Positions 16,799 to 24,912 are shown, counted from the stretch's first letter. The stretch: DNA of 64,000 bases from Bacteroidota bacterium (GCA_030692515.1 JAUXZS010000020.1:1-64000); one strand, 5' to 3'. Notes: generated from the letters alone by a model not told the origin. A program made the numbers and translations.

Positions 16799-16900
16799 AT
16801 GAGCAATATTAATATCATACTAAAGCTTTTATCTTTCTCTCCATCTATTGGAAGGAGTAAGCTCATTTTTTCTTCGAATAATAAGGCCTTTATCAATTAG
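16799..16900 (+). CDS. Possible 33-residue leader peptide
   Basis: An ATG at 16799 opens a 33-codon frame ending in TAG at 16898-16900, three bases before the GC-rich hairpin. The product is serine-, isoleucine- and lysine-rich with no recognised motif. Its position just before tandem hairpins recalls a leader peptide, but an accidental frame is equally possible. Confidence 0.25.
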   Translation: MSNINIILKLLSFSPSIGRSKLIFSSNNKAFIN

Positions 16901-17054
16901 GCCCCGCCGAGTATACTCAGCGGGTAAAGAGTCACACTCTTTTAGCAAAACATTTCAGAAACTTTTCTTTTAAATATTGGCTTATGTTTAATGTTTAAAA
17001 AAATAAGCCATAACACAGCTAGTTCATTTGTTCAAAATTTAAGCGGATATTACC

Positions 17055-17219
17055 ATGAGAACGCATGTAGAAATAAAAAAAATAGTCAATCAATTAAATA
17101 AAAAGTCAAAAGAGCACCAACGTAAAATTGAAATTATAAAGAGGATCAAATATTTGATCAAATCAGATGCCAATAAATACATTAAAGACTCAAACGAAGT
17201 AAAAAATAAATTAAAATGA
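17055..17219 (+). CDS. Small basic protein preceding the GreA/Rnk-like pair
   Basis: A 54-residue, strongly basic and helical protein (KKIVNQLNKKSKEHQRKI). Its TGA overlaps the ATG of the next gene (ATGA at 17216-17219), the usual sign of translational coupling and the main reason to accept it as real. Nothing else is recognisable. It may bind nucleic acid, judging by charge only. Confidence 0.5.
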   Translation: MRTHVEIKKIVNQLNKKSKEHQRKIEIIKRIKYLIKSDANKYIKDSNEVKNKLK

Positions 17220-17587
17220 AATTATTGAAACCCATAATCTCCGAATCAGTTTATAAAATTCTTCGCAATTTGGTCAGAAGAAAAAAGACGCTAGAAGTAA
17301 AGCCATTAAATGACGAATTAGAAAAGGCGAAAGTTGTAAAGGATAACTTTTTAGATTCAAAAATCGTTAGTTTATATTCCATCGTAGAGTTTATTAACTC
17401 TACATTAAAAAAGCCTATGCGCTTTCAAATTGTGCTCCCTGAAGAAGCAGATCTTACTAAAAAAAAGATCTCAATTTTATCGCCTATAGCTACGGCATTA
17501 ATAGGTTTTAAGGAAGCTGACGATTTTGTATGGAAGATGCCTTCCGGAATTAAAAAAATGAAAATATTAAAGGTTTATAATTCTTAA
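17216..17587 (+). CDS. GreA/GreB C-terminal domain protein, Rnk-like (first copy)
   Basis: A 123-residue protein of the Rnk/GreA family: a short N-terminal helical part replaces the long Gre coiled coil, followed by the FKBP-like C-terminal domain (FQIVLPEEAD, SPIATALIGFKEAD). Such proteins bind RNA polymerase near the secondary channel and modulate transcription. The usual glycine in ALIGFKEGD-type motifs is replaced, as is common in Bacteroidota copies. A close paralogue follows 10 bases later. It is probably co-transcribed with the small basic gene. Confidence 0.82.
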   Translation: MKLLKPIISESVYKILRNLVRRKKTLEVKPLNDELEKAKVVKDNFLDSKIVSLYSIVEFINSTLKKPMRFQIVLPEEADLTKKKISILSPIATALIGFKEADDFVWKMPSGIKKMKILKVYNS

Positions 17588-17597
17588 TGATCATTAT

Positions 17598-17957
17598 ATG
17601 AAACCAATAATTTCCGAAACAGTTTATAAAACGCTTTATGAACTCATCATAAAACACAGGTCGCCCGAGGTAAGGCAATTGGGAGAAGAGTTATCTAAAG
17701 CTGAAATTGTAAAAGATAATGCATTAAAAAAAGACATAGTGAGCTTAAACTCTATAGTTGAGTTTATTGATGGGTCTATTAATAAGCCTGTTAGAATGCA
17801 AATTGTGTTACCTGCACAAGCCGATCTTGAACAACGCAAAATCTCAGTTTTAGCTCCAATAAGCATTGCTTTAATTGGGTTTAAGGAGAGAGATCAATTT
17901 TCTTGGAAAATGCAATCAGGTACTAAGTATTTAACTATTCTTAAAGTTGTCAATTAG
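17598..17957 (+). CDS. GreA/GreB C-terminal domain protein, Rnk-like (second copy)
   Basis: A 119-residue paralogue of the preceding gene. The two share the PIISE.VYK start, the SIVEFI segment, the QIVLP strand and a SPI/API.IALIGFKE C-terminal motif, so they arose by tandem duplication and have diverged considerably since. The domain is the Gre C-terminal fold of Rnk-like transcription modulators. It ends 4 bases before the ATG of the helical sensor-like gene. Two copies side by side suggest different binding partners or conditions. Confidence 0.82.
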   Translation: MKPIISETVYKTLYELIIKHRSPEVRQLGEELSKAEIVKDNALKKDIVSLNSIVEFIDGSINKPVRMQIVLPAQADLEQRKISVLAPISIALIGFKERDQFSWKMQSGTKYLTILKVVN

Positions 17958-17961
17958 TAAC

Positions 17962-18615
17962 ATGAACATTTTGTATAATATTCGTCAAAAAGGCAGGGTC
18001 ACAATTTTAATGATTTTAATGTTTTTCCTTGTCGCATTTAGTTCCTATACATATAACGATAATATTGGGCAAATAGATGATTTATCTTCTGAAATGTACT
18101 CTGATAGATTAATTGCGCAAAATTATATTTATAAGCTTGAGAAGATATTATGCCAAAGAAAGGTCATGATAGCAGAGCAAAACGCCACTAAGATTGGTGA
18201 TATTTTTAAACATGATAGAGGCAGTATTTTAGGGCTTTTAAATAATTATGAAAAAACTAAGCTGACAAAAAACGAAAAAATTCAGTTTCAAGAATTGAAA
18301 AAGAACGTTTTGCTCATGATGAATTTTGAACAGAAATACCTATTAGGGGGCAACAAAGATTTAAAGCGCAACATGCTTAAACTACAAAGCGAATCACTAA
18401 ATATCTCTCTAAAACAGTTAGATAAATTAGCAGAGACACAAATGTCCATTGGAAAACAATTAAACGAGGCTTCGAAGAAAATAGTTACTTTCTCTACCTT
18501 ATTAAATCAGTTTGATTTGGCTATTATAATAATTATCGGTTTAATAATTCAGGGTATCATCTTTACTTCTAGATCGGCAGTTCCCAAAAATGCTCAAAAT
18601 CAATTTTTAAATTAG
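17962..18615 (+). CDS. Membrane protein with four-helix-bundle chemoreceptor-like sensor domain
   Basis: A 217-residue protein. One transmembrane helix near residues 14-32 (VTILMILMFFLVAFSSYTY) and another near 185-203 (DLAIIIIIGLIIQGIIF) flank a periplasmic helical domain of about 150 residues, as in 4HB_MCP sensors. There is no HAMP, kinase or methyl-accepting output domain; the protein ends about 14 residues after the second helix. The ATG at 17962 follows the previous stop by 4 bases and is preferred over an upstream in-frame TTG that overlaps it. It may sense small ligands and signal through a partner; the partner is unknown. Confidence 0.65.
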   Translation: MNILYNIRQKGRVTILMILMFFLVAFSSYTYNDNIGQIDDLSSEMYSDRLIAQNYIYKLEKILCQRKVMIAEQNATKIGDIFKHDRGSILGLLNNYEKTKLTKNEKIQFQELKKNVLLMMNFEQKYLLGGNKDLKRNMLKLQSESLNISLKQLDKLAETQMSIGKQLNEASKKIVTFSTLLNQFDLAIIIIIGLIIQGIIFTSRSAVPKNAQNQFLN

Positions 18616-18639
18616 TAGTATTTTATTTATAGTGTTTTT

Positions 18640-18975
18640 ATGGAGATAAAAAAACATAAAGAATTTTCCGCAAAGGGTATTTTACTAATAGAGGGGCAGT
18701 TTGATAATTATAAGTGTAAATCAGGCTTATGGAAGGAATATAATTCTGATGGTTTAATAGTGATCGAAGAGCGCTATCAGAAAGGAAAGCGCCACGGTGA
18801 ATACATTTCTTATCATGATAATGGCATAGTTTGGTGCAGAGGTTATTTTAAAAATGGTTTAAAAGATGGGGAATTCAGAACATTTGATCGTGATGGCAAA
18901 CTAGTTTTAACACAAACCTTTTTTAAAGATCAACTATTTAGTGAATATAAAAGATCCTGTAATAATAAGTCATAA
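18640..18975 (+). CDS. MORN-repeat protein, YwqK antitoxin-like
   Basis: A 111-residue protein built of MORN-type repeats: GLWKEYNSDGLIVIEERY, GKRHGEYISYHDNGIVWCRG and GLKDGEFRTFDRDGKL, each about 23 residues. Many are annotated as YwqK-family antitoxins, but no toxin gene is adjacent, so an antitoxin role is doubtful here. It starts 24 bases after the sensor-like gene. It probably forms a beta-rich binding surface. The fold call is good; the function is open. Confidence 0.7.
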   Translation: MEIKKHKEFSAKGILLIEGQFDNYKCKSGLWKEYNSDGLIVIEERYQKGKRHGEYISYHDNGIVWCRGYFKNGLKDGEFRTFDRDGKLVLTQTFFKDQLFSEYKRSCNNKS

Positions 18976-19051
18976 ATCATTTATTATAACTTTCAAGAAC
19001 CATTTTTTTAAATAAATAGTATTTTTGCTTCTGTAACTAATATTTAAAAAA

Positions 19052-19924
19052 TTGAGATTTATACTTAGAATCTGTCAGGCATTAATATATTCGAATTTAT
19101 ATATATCTATTGCAGCAGTATTTTTAACAATTGAAACACAAATTCAGCTGGGAATGAGACCTCAGTTGCATCCCTACGTGTTTATTATTTTTTTTGCAAC
19201 TTTATTTGAATATAACATACATCGTTTAATATTAGTTTTAACTAATAAGGATGCGTTAAACCATCATAGACATTCTTGGATCAAAAAACACCCTAAACCA
19301 TTCTATTTCATTGTAGTCTTTTCAATTATAGGCTTTTTGGTTTCAATACTACTTGCTAAAGAAAGAGTACTTATTGCTTTAGCACCAATAGGTTTATTAA
19401 CCATTTTCTATTCCTTACCATTTCTTAAAAAAATAAAGTATGTTTTTAGATTGAGAGAAATTCCCTTTCTTAAAATATTTTTAATCTCATTTGTGTGGTC
19501 AGTAGTGACAATATTAATTCCTATAATTCAGTCAAATAACACTTATGATAGAGGTCATACATTACTTATGTTAATTGAAAGATTTATATTCGTATTTGCA
19601 ATTACTATTCCATTTGACATTAGAGATATTTCTGACGATAGGCTATCTAGATTAAAAACAATTCCCATATTAATAGGTCAAAAGAAGTCAATAGTTGTAG
19701 CTAATATTTCTCTGCTATTATTTACAATAATTTGTTTAGTTCATTATCCAATGTATAAACTTACATTTATTTTGCCTGGTCTGATTTTATCAGCATTAAC
19801 TACCTTGTTTTTTCTTAATAATAAGATGTTACGTAGCCTTTACTATTATCATTATGGCATTTTAGATGGCACAATGATTTTACAGGGATTTTTAGTAATT
19901 ACCTTTTTCTATTTTTTAAATTAG
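19052..19924 (+). CDS. UbiA-family prenyltransferase-like membrane protein
   Basis: A 290-residue protein with about eight transmembrane helices. UbiA enzymes carry two aspartate-rich motifs. Here the second is clear (IPFDIRDISDDRLSRLKTIP near residue 190), while the first is altered to YNIHRLILVLTNKDALNHH, so it may not prenylate a classical aromatic acceptor. The start is a TTG at 19052; no better ATG lies before the first helix. TATTTTTG at 19020-19027 may be its -7 promoter element. Such divergent UbiA homologues are common in Bacteroidota without assigned substrate. Confidence 0.7.
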   Translation: MRFILRICQALIYSNLYISIAAVFLTIETQIQLGMRPQLHPYVFIIFFATLFEYNIHRLILVLTNKDALNHHRHSWIKKHPKPFYFIVVFSIIGFLVSILLAKERVLIALAPIGLLTIFYSLPFLKKIKYVFRLREIPFLKIFLISFVWSVVTILIPIIQSNNTYDRGHTLLMLIERFIFVFAITIPFDIRDISDDRLSRLKTIPILIGQKKSIVVANISLLLFTIICLVHYPMYKLTFILPGLILSALTTLFFLNNKMLRSLYYYHYGILDGTMILQGFLVITFFYFLN

Positions 19925-19993
19925 CTAAAAAATAAATTCATGGAAAAGAATTGCAGTCACTACAAAAATGATTTATAAATAGACATTGCGTTT

Positions 19994-20587
19994 ATGCCAA
20001 CAAAAAAAATAAAAAGAAGTTATAGAAAGGTTAAGTATGTTTTTTATAAAGAAACGTTAATTGATAAAAAAGAACATTTTTTTACATTTCTCGGTGCATT
20101 TTTCGGCATTGGTATTATAGGATTCATTAACAGCAAATATTTTGTTTTTAATGATAATTTATTCTTGATAGGTTCATTTGGAGCCTCTTCTGTTCTTATA
20201 TATGGCTCAATAAACAGTCCATTAGCTCAACCACGTAATTTAATTGGCGGGCACATTTTGTCTGCTATTATAGGAGTCACAGTTCACAAATTAATACCAA
20301 ATGAAATTTGGCTATCCTCAGCACTAGCCGTTGCTCTTTCTATTGTTTTTATGCAGATTACAAAAACGCTCCATCCCCCAGGCGGAGCCACAGCTTTAAT
20401 CGCAAATATCGGCAGTGAAAAAATAAAGGCATTGGGATATATATACGTTCTTTCTCCAGTACTAACTGGTGTTTTAATCTTATTTTTAGTCGCACTAATT
20501 TTTAACAATATCACGCCAAACAGAAGGTATCCTGTAAAAAAGGATTATAGAAAAAGAATTCGATTCATTTTAGGGTTAAAAAAATAA
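19994..20587 (+). CDS. HPP family membrane protein, possible nitrite transporter
   Basis: A 197-residue protein named for its HPPGGATALI motif (residues about 128-137). Four to five transmembrane helices are seen, matching the family. Some HPP proteins have been described as nitrite transporters of chloroplasts and cyanobacteria. This fits the neighbouring Rrf2 regulator, oxidase and nitric-oxide-related genes, but transport here is inference. It is separated from the Rrf2 gene by 61 bases containing a perfect palindrome. Confidence 0.8.
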   Translation: MPTKKIKRSYRKVKYVFYKETLIDKKEHFFTFLGAFFGIGIIGFINSKYFVFNDNLFLIGSFGASSVLIYGSINSPLAQPRNLIGGHILSAIIGVTVHKLIPNEIWLSSALAVALSIVFMQITKTLHPPGGATALIANIGSEKIKALGYIYVLSPVLTGVLILFLVALIFNNITPNRRYPVKKDYRKRIRFILGLKK

Positions 20588-20588
20588 T

Positions 20589-20608
20589 AAAAGATAATTT
20601 TATCTTTT
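20589..20608. promoter_or_regulatory. Perfect palindrome upstream of the Rrf2 gene, candidate operator
   Basis: AAAAGATAATTTTATCTTTT is a perfect 9-bp inverted repeat around TT, one base after the HPP stop. AAGATA...TATCTT half-sites resemble those bound by NsrR/Rrf2 repressors. It overlaps the expected -33 region of a promoter whose TACATTTG (20622-20629) fits TAnnTTTG. It could also help end HPP transcription. Confidence 0.5.
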
Positions 20609-20648
20609 ATTTAAAATTGTATACATTTGTACTATAAATATCATTACC

Positions 20649-21083
20649 ATGTTTTCAAAAGCTTGTGAATACGCTATTAGATCTACAATATACATTGCAG
20701 AACAGTCCAATTTAGATAAGCGTGTAAGTATTACAGACATTGCAAAAGCGATTGATTCGCCTGAAGCCTTTACTGCAAAAATTTTGCAACAACTTTCCAA
20801 AAATCAAATAATAGACTCAATTAAAGGTCCTAATGGAGGATTTTCTATAGAAAAAAAAAATATGCGTAATTTAAAACTTAGTCAGATAGTATTGGCTATT
20901 GATGGTGATTCTATATACAAGGGTTGTGGATTAGGCTTTAAAGAATGTTCGGAAAAACAGCCTTGCCCAGTACATAATAAATTTAAAATTGTAAGAGATG
21001 AATTAAAATATATGCTCGAAAATACCACTATTCTTGAATTGTCACTAGGGCTAAAAGAAGGGTTAACATTTCTGCATAGGTAA
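20649..21083 (+). CDS. Rrf2-family transcriptional regulator, likely iron-sulfur sensor
   Basis: A 144-residue winged-helix regulator. The DNA-binding part is typical (ACEYAIRSTIYIAEQ, ITDIAKAIDSPEAFTAKILQ, IKGPNGGFSI). Three cysteines at about residues 98-112 (GCGLGFKEC...PCPVHNKF) match the cluster ligands of NsrR/IscR-type Rrf2 proteins, so it probably senses nitric oxide, oxygen or redox state through an Fe-S cluster. It directly precedes the oxidase cluster and has a palindromic operator candidate in its own promoter, suggesting autoregulation and control of the genes downstream. Confidence 0.9.
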   Translation: MFSKACEYAIRSTIYIAEQSNLDKRVSITDIAKAIDSPEAFTAKILQQLSKNQIIDSIKGPNGGFSIEKKNMRNLKLSQIVLAIDGDSIYKGCGLGFKECSEKQPCPVHNKFKIVRDELKYMLENTTILELSLGLKEGLTFLHR

Positions 21084-21152
21084 AAAAATTAAAACATTAA
21101 AGGATATAAAGGTCTTAATATATTGTAATATAAAGTTCAAAAAATAGAAATC

Positions 21153-21491
21153 ATGAATACATCTAAACAATCACAAATCAATGCTCGGAATGGAAGCCAA
21201 AATTCATCTAACAGAGGAATTGATACTTGGTTCAACGAGCAAGCAGAAAAATTCGAAAAGTCCCGTTTTGGATGGATGGCAATGGGTATTACAATTCAAA
21301 GCTGTTTGGGTTCCATTGCTTGTGGCTTTATTCTTCAAAATAATGCTCACGTTATTGTGTTAGCAACTTGTGCAGCAATTACAATGGCTAGCAACGCTGT
21401 TTTTATTGCCCTTGGCTCGGGTAAGCTCTGTCTTTCGATGTTTTACTTAAGTATTTTTTTGAACACCATTTTTATTATTACAAACATCTAA
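21153..21491 (+). CDS. Small membrane protein at the head of the oxidase cluster
   Basis: A 112-residue protein with a polar N-terminus (residues 1-40) and three hydrophobic segments: WMAMGITIQSCLGSIACGFI, VIVLATCAAITMASNAVFIA and LSMFYLSIFLNTIFII. I do not recognise the family. It starts 12 bases before the oxidase catalytic gene ends of spacing begin, so it is almost certainly co-transcribed with it. A role as an accessory subunit is likely from context alone. Confidence 0.65.
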   Translation: MNTSKQSQINARNGSQNSSNRGIDTWFNEQAEKFEKSRFGWMAMGITIQSCLGSIACGFILQNNAHVIVLATCAAITMASNAVFIALGSGKLCLSMFYLSIFLNTIFIITNI

Positions 21492-21502
21492 ATTCATTCA
21501 AA

Positions 21503-23638
21503 ATGAAGCTAAGACTAATAATAACCACCATACTTATATTTTATGGCTCAACGCTATTAAATGCTCAAGAAGCGAATAACATGATTCATCTTGAAAATTC
21601 ACCACCAACCGCAACCTTCATATTTATATTATTCATAGGATTATTTTTAGCCATCATTTGGCATTTCCTTAGGAAATTTAAGATTCAGGTATCTCTTGAA
21701 AAAAAATGGGGAAAGGAAACTACTGCTCAAAGATTTTCTTCCTATATATCTAGTTTAAATTCAAATCAGATAACAGAATATCTTAAAGTAAAACGGCTAC
21801 TTCGTTCTAAAAATAAACCTGATATAAATAAAGGTATGAGCACTATTATACTTATACTTTTCTCCTCATTAACATTATCTGCTCAAAATAATACTAATCC
21901 GGAAAAGGGATTGTTTGGTCAAGGCGGTATTATTATAACCCTTATATTAATTTTAATACCTGTTTTGCTAGGATCAATTTTTGCAATTGTTAAAGCAATT
22001 AATGCGTTCAAAATTTATAATAATCAAAATAAATTACAAGATTCTAAGCAATTCGCAGAAAATCTTATAGCAATAGAAGATGAGGAACTGGAAAGTACTC
22101 TTCTAAAACGTAAAGCTGCACTTGATTATACATTGTCTAACTATGAGCTATCTGGAAAAAATAAGGCAGAAGATACAATAGGCATCATTCAAAATGCAAG
22201 TCCAGATCATCAGGTTCATTTCACAGCACAAAAAAAGAAAGCAATTCCAAGGCCTAGCCTCGACAAAGATATCACAAAATTAATCCTATGGTATTTGGGA
22301 TGTGCTGCCTTTTGGCTTGTACTTGGTGGTACTATTGGCGAATATGTAGGAATAAAATTTGTGTCTCCTGATGCGGATCATATTAGTTGGTTAAGTTTTG
22401 GAAGGCTAAGACCTGTTCATACGAATATGGTTTTTTGGGGTTGGGCATCATTAGGCATAATCGGTTTAGGATATTACGTAGTACCAACGGTTAGTAATGC
22501 AAAAATACACAATATAAAATGGGGATGGAATGCTCTTTGGTTAATTAATGCGATGGTAATCTTTGGTACAATAAGTTTAATGGCAGGTATCAATAATGGT
22601 GGCGGGGAGTTTAGAGAATATATATGGCCAATCATGGCGCTATTTGCAGTTGCTCTTATTCTAACATTATTAAACTTTTTAAAAACTGTAGCTAAACGCA
22701 CTACCAAAGAAATTTACATTTCAAACTGGTATATTATTTCATCCATTATTTTCACAATTATAATTGCACTAACGGCTTACTTGCCATTTTGGCAAAATGG
22801 AATTAGCGAAACAATCATTCAAGGCTATTATATGCACTCCGGTGTTGGTATGTGGTTTACTTTATACACACTTGGGTTATTATATTACTTTATTCCTCAG
22901 CAATTAAACCGTCCAATCTATGCTTATAGCTTAGGTATATTGGCGTTTTGGACACAAATTTTATTTTACACAATAATAGGTACACATCATTTTGTTTTTA
23001 GCGCAATTCCATGGTGGCTGCAAACAGTTGCAATTGTTGGTAGTGGTGGTATGATAATTCCTGTTGTAGCCGCTACAATTAATTACTTTTTTACGTTTAA
23101 AGGTCAATGGAAAAAAGTATCGAACAGTTACACTTTACCATTCTTTTTTGTTGCTGTTATGTACTATTTTATTGTTTCCATGCAGGGTACAGCTGAAGCA
23201 TTTAAGTTTACAAATCTATTATGGCACTTTACCGATTTTACAGTGGGGCATTCTCATCTTGGTTTTTACGGGATAATCACATTCGCTATTTGGGGTGGTA
23301 CTTACACAATCGTTCCAAGATTAACAGGTATAGAGCCACAACATCATATCGTTGGAGCGCACTTTTGGTTAGCCTTTATTGGGTTACTGTTTTATGCCAT
23401 CCCTTTATCCATTGGTGGTACATTAAAAGGTATGATGTGGATGGAAGGTAAACCTTTTATTGATAGCGTAGTAATGATGTTTGATTACTGGTTATGGAGA
23501 GCAATTGGCGGCAGTTTAATGTTTCTAGCTCACTTTGTCTTCGCTTATAATTTTTATAAAATGACACGGAAACCAATTGCTGAAATTGATATTAAAGAAG
23601 AGGCTATTAAACATTTGAAATCAATCACTGGAAATTAA
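21503..23638 (+). CDS. ccoN: cbb3-type (C-family) haem-copper oxidase subunit I with N-terminal extension
   Basis: A 711-residue catalytic subunit of a terminal oxygen reductase or related NO-reducing enzyme. The core begins near residue 258. Haem and copper ligands are visible: RPVHTN (low-spin haem), YYMHSGVG (CuB His), GTHHF (CuB His pair) and VGHSHLGFYG (haem His pair). A tyrosine six residues before the HH pair (FYTIIGTHH) matches the cross-linked Tyr of cbb3 oxygen reductases, which argues against a classical cNOR. Residues 1-257 form an unusual extension with a signal-like N-terminus, a membrane helix, and at Met112 a second signal-like stretch (MSTIILILFSSLTLSAQ) and helix. It is followed 9 bases later by the CcoO gene. 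Confidence 0.88.
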   Translation: MKLRLIITTILIFYGSTLLNAQEANNMIHLENSPPTATFIFILFIGLFLAIIWHFLRKFKIQVSLEKKWGKETTAQRFSSYISSLNSNQITEYLKVKRLLRSKNKPDINKGMSTIILILFSSLTLSAQNNTNPEKGLFGQGGIIITLILILIPVLLGSIFAIVKAINAFKIYNNQNKLQDSKQFAENLIAIEDEELESTLLKRKAALDYTLSNYELSGKNKAEDTIGIIQNASPDHQVHFTAQKKKAIPRPSLDKDITKLILWYLGCAAFWLVLGGTIGEYVGIKFVSPDADHISWLSFGRLRPVHTNMVFWGWASLGIIGLGYYVVPTVSNAKIHNIKWGWNALWLINAMVIFGTISLMAGINNGGGEFREYIWPIMALFAVALILTLLNFLKTVAKRTTKEIYISNWYIISSIIFTIIIALTAYLPFWQNGISETIIQGYYMHSGVGMWFTLYTLGLLYYFIPQQLNRPIYAYSLGILAFWTQILFYTIIGTHHFVFSAIPWWLQTVAIVGSGGMIIPVVAATINYFFTFKGQWKKVSNSYTLPFFFVAVMYYFIVSMQGTAEAFKFTNLLWHFTDFTVGHSHLGFYGIITFAIWGGTYTIVPRLTGIEPQHHIVGAHFWLAFIGLLFYAIPLSIGGTLKGMMWMEGKPFIDSVVMMFDYWLWRAIGGSLMFLAHFVFAYNFYKMTRKPIAEIDIKEEAIKHLKSITGN

Positions 23639-23647
23639 TAAAGTATC

Positions 23648-24658
23648 ATGAATATATTTAATAACCATAAGAAATTATATACAACGGCAGGTGCTTTGTT
23701 TTTGGGACTAACATTCTTTACGGCAATTATGCCCGCTCTTCAAAATCAAAAAAATACTGCACCTCTGCCCGAATCTAAACCATTAAGTGGTGATGCTTTA
23801 GCCGGTAAAATGATTTACATATCCGAAGGTTGTGTTGCTTGTCATTCACAACAAGTAAGAAATGTGGATATGGACAAAGTATTTGGCTCTCGCCCAGGAA
23901 TGGCTGCTGATTATGCCAATATAGAAAGAACCAGTTTTTGGCAAAACACGGCAACATTAATGGGTACAGAAAGAACAGGCCCGGATTTAACCGATGTAGG
24001 AAATAGGCAACCAAGTTTAGATTGGAATTTAATGCACCTATTTAATCCTCGTACCGTTGTTAAGCAATCCATCATGCCATCCTACGAATGGCTGTTCGAA
24101 ACAAAACTTCATCCAACTAAATCAGATGTTGTTGTAAATGTGCCTCCAGAATTTTTAAAGGGTTTGCATGGAAAACTAGTTGCGAAAAAAGAAGCCTTAC
24201 AGCTAGTTGCATATATACAATCTTTAAAGCAAATTCCACTACCAGACGGATCTAAAACTCCAATTTTTTTATACAAGAAAGAAACCAAGGTATCACTTGA
24301 GTCTAATTCGAGTAGCGATGCTGATGGCAAAGCGCTTTACATAGCCAATTGTCAAAGCTGCCATCAAGCAAATGGTGAAGGCCTTAAAGGTGCATTCCCT
24401 TCATTAAAAGGAAGTCCTATTGTTAACGGAGACAATTTAGAACTATATGTAGATATTATTATGAATGGTTATGATGCCCGAGCAGAATATGGAGTCATGT
24501 CCGCAGTGGGCACAAACATGGAATTCAACGAACATCAAGTTGCGGCAATTATTAATTACGAAAGAACAAGTTGGGGAAATACTGGTAAAAAGGTAAGCCC
24601 TGATGAAGTAAAGAAAATAATGGATTTTATTAAAATTAAAGCGACAGCAGCAAAATGA
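23648..24658 (+). CDS. ccoO: CcoO-type cytochrome c subunit fused to a second cytochrome c domain
   Basis: A 336-residue membrane-anchored dihaem protein. Residues 14-32 are the membrane anchor. The CcoO domain holds haem site CVACH at 62-66 and the CcoO-typical SQQVRNVDMDKVFG stretch, with MGTERTGPDLTDVGNR downstream. After residue 220 a separate cytochrome c domain begins, with CQSCH at 235-239. The second domain may replace CcoP, for which no gene is seen nearby. The stop overlaps the next ATG by 4 bases (ATGA), so translation is coupled. Confidence 0.88.
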   Translation: MNIFNNHKKLYTTAGALFLGLTFFTAIMPALQNQKNTAPLPESKPLSGDALAGKMIYISEGCVACHSQQVRNVDMDKVFGSRPGMAADYANIERTSFWQNTATLMGTERTGPDLTDVGNRQPSLDWNLMHLFNPRTVVKQSIMPSYEWLFETKLHPTKSDVVVNVPPEFLKGLHGKLVAKKEALQLVAYIQSLKQIPLPDGSKTPIFLYKKETKVSLESNSSSDADGKALYIANCQSCHQANGEGLKGAFPSLKGSPIVNGDNLELYVDIIMNGYDARAEYGVMSAVGTNMEFNEHQVAAIINYERTSWGNTGKKVSPDEVKKIMDFIKIKATAAK

Positions 24659-24912
24659 AAAAGAAAATTGTGATATTAATTATATTTCTGCAAACACTTG
24701 CCAACGCTTGCCCAGTTTGTGAAAGACAACAACCGAAAATTTTAAGAGGTATTGTGCATGGTACTGGTCCCGATAATAGTTGGGACTATGTTATCGTTTG
24801 GTCAATTGCAATTATAGCCATATTGACACTTTTCTTTTCAATAAAATGGCTTGTTAAGCCAGGTGAGAAAAACAAATCACACATCAAGTATTTTATTTTA
24901 AATAACGATTAA
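24655..24912 (+). CDS. Small exported membrane protein with CPVC motif
   Basis: An 85-residue protein. A signal peptide or anchor (residues 1-17) is followed by ACPVCERQQPK, a CxxC pair on the periplasmic side, then one transmembrane helix (VIVWSIAIIAILTLFFSI). It overlaps the CcoO gene by 4 bases and precedes the next cluster gene by 2. The CPVC pair could bind a metal or handle thiols during oxidase assembly. The family is not recognised. Confidence 0.65.
   Translation: MKKKIVILIIFLQTLANACPVCERQQPKILRGIVHGTGPDNSWDYVIVWSIAIIAILTLFFSIKWLVKPGEKNKSHIKYFILNND

Larger units (their letters stand above)
16682..17054. other. Hairpin-rich spacer upstream of the GreA/Rnk-like genes
   Basis: This 373-base spacer holds, in order, the hemD operator candidate; TATCGTA-ATTT-TACGGTA at 16774-16791 (a variant of the element palindrome); a possible 33-codon frame (16799-16900); a GC-rich 22-base near-perfect palindrome (16903-16924, CCCGC...GCGGG); a second hairpin TAAAGAGT/ACTCTTTTA (16925-16944); and a third, TGGCTTAT/ATAAGCCA (16978-17010). 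It may be a leader RNA or attenuator of the downstream operon. Confidence 0.5.

Noticed and set aside
17947-17961. TTG start for the 4HB sensor-like gene
   Set aside because: It overlaps the previous stop; the ATG at 17962 places the first membrane helix normally.
18640-18975. Toxin-antitoxin module based on the YwqK-like protein
   Set aside because: No toxin candidate adjoins it; MORN repeats alone do not show antitoxin function.
21503-23638. Subunit I as a classical NorB-type nitric oxide reductase
   Set aside because: The tyrosine preceding the CuB histidine pair and overall layout match cbb3 oxygen reductases; NO reduction is left open only from context.
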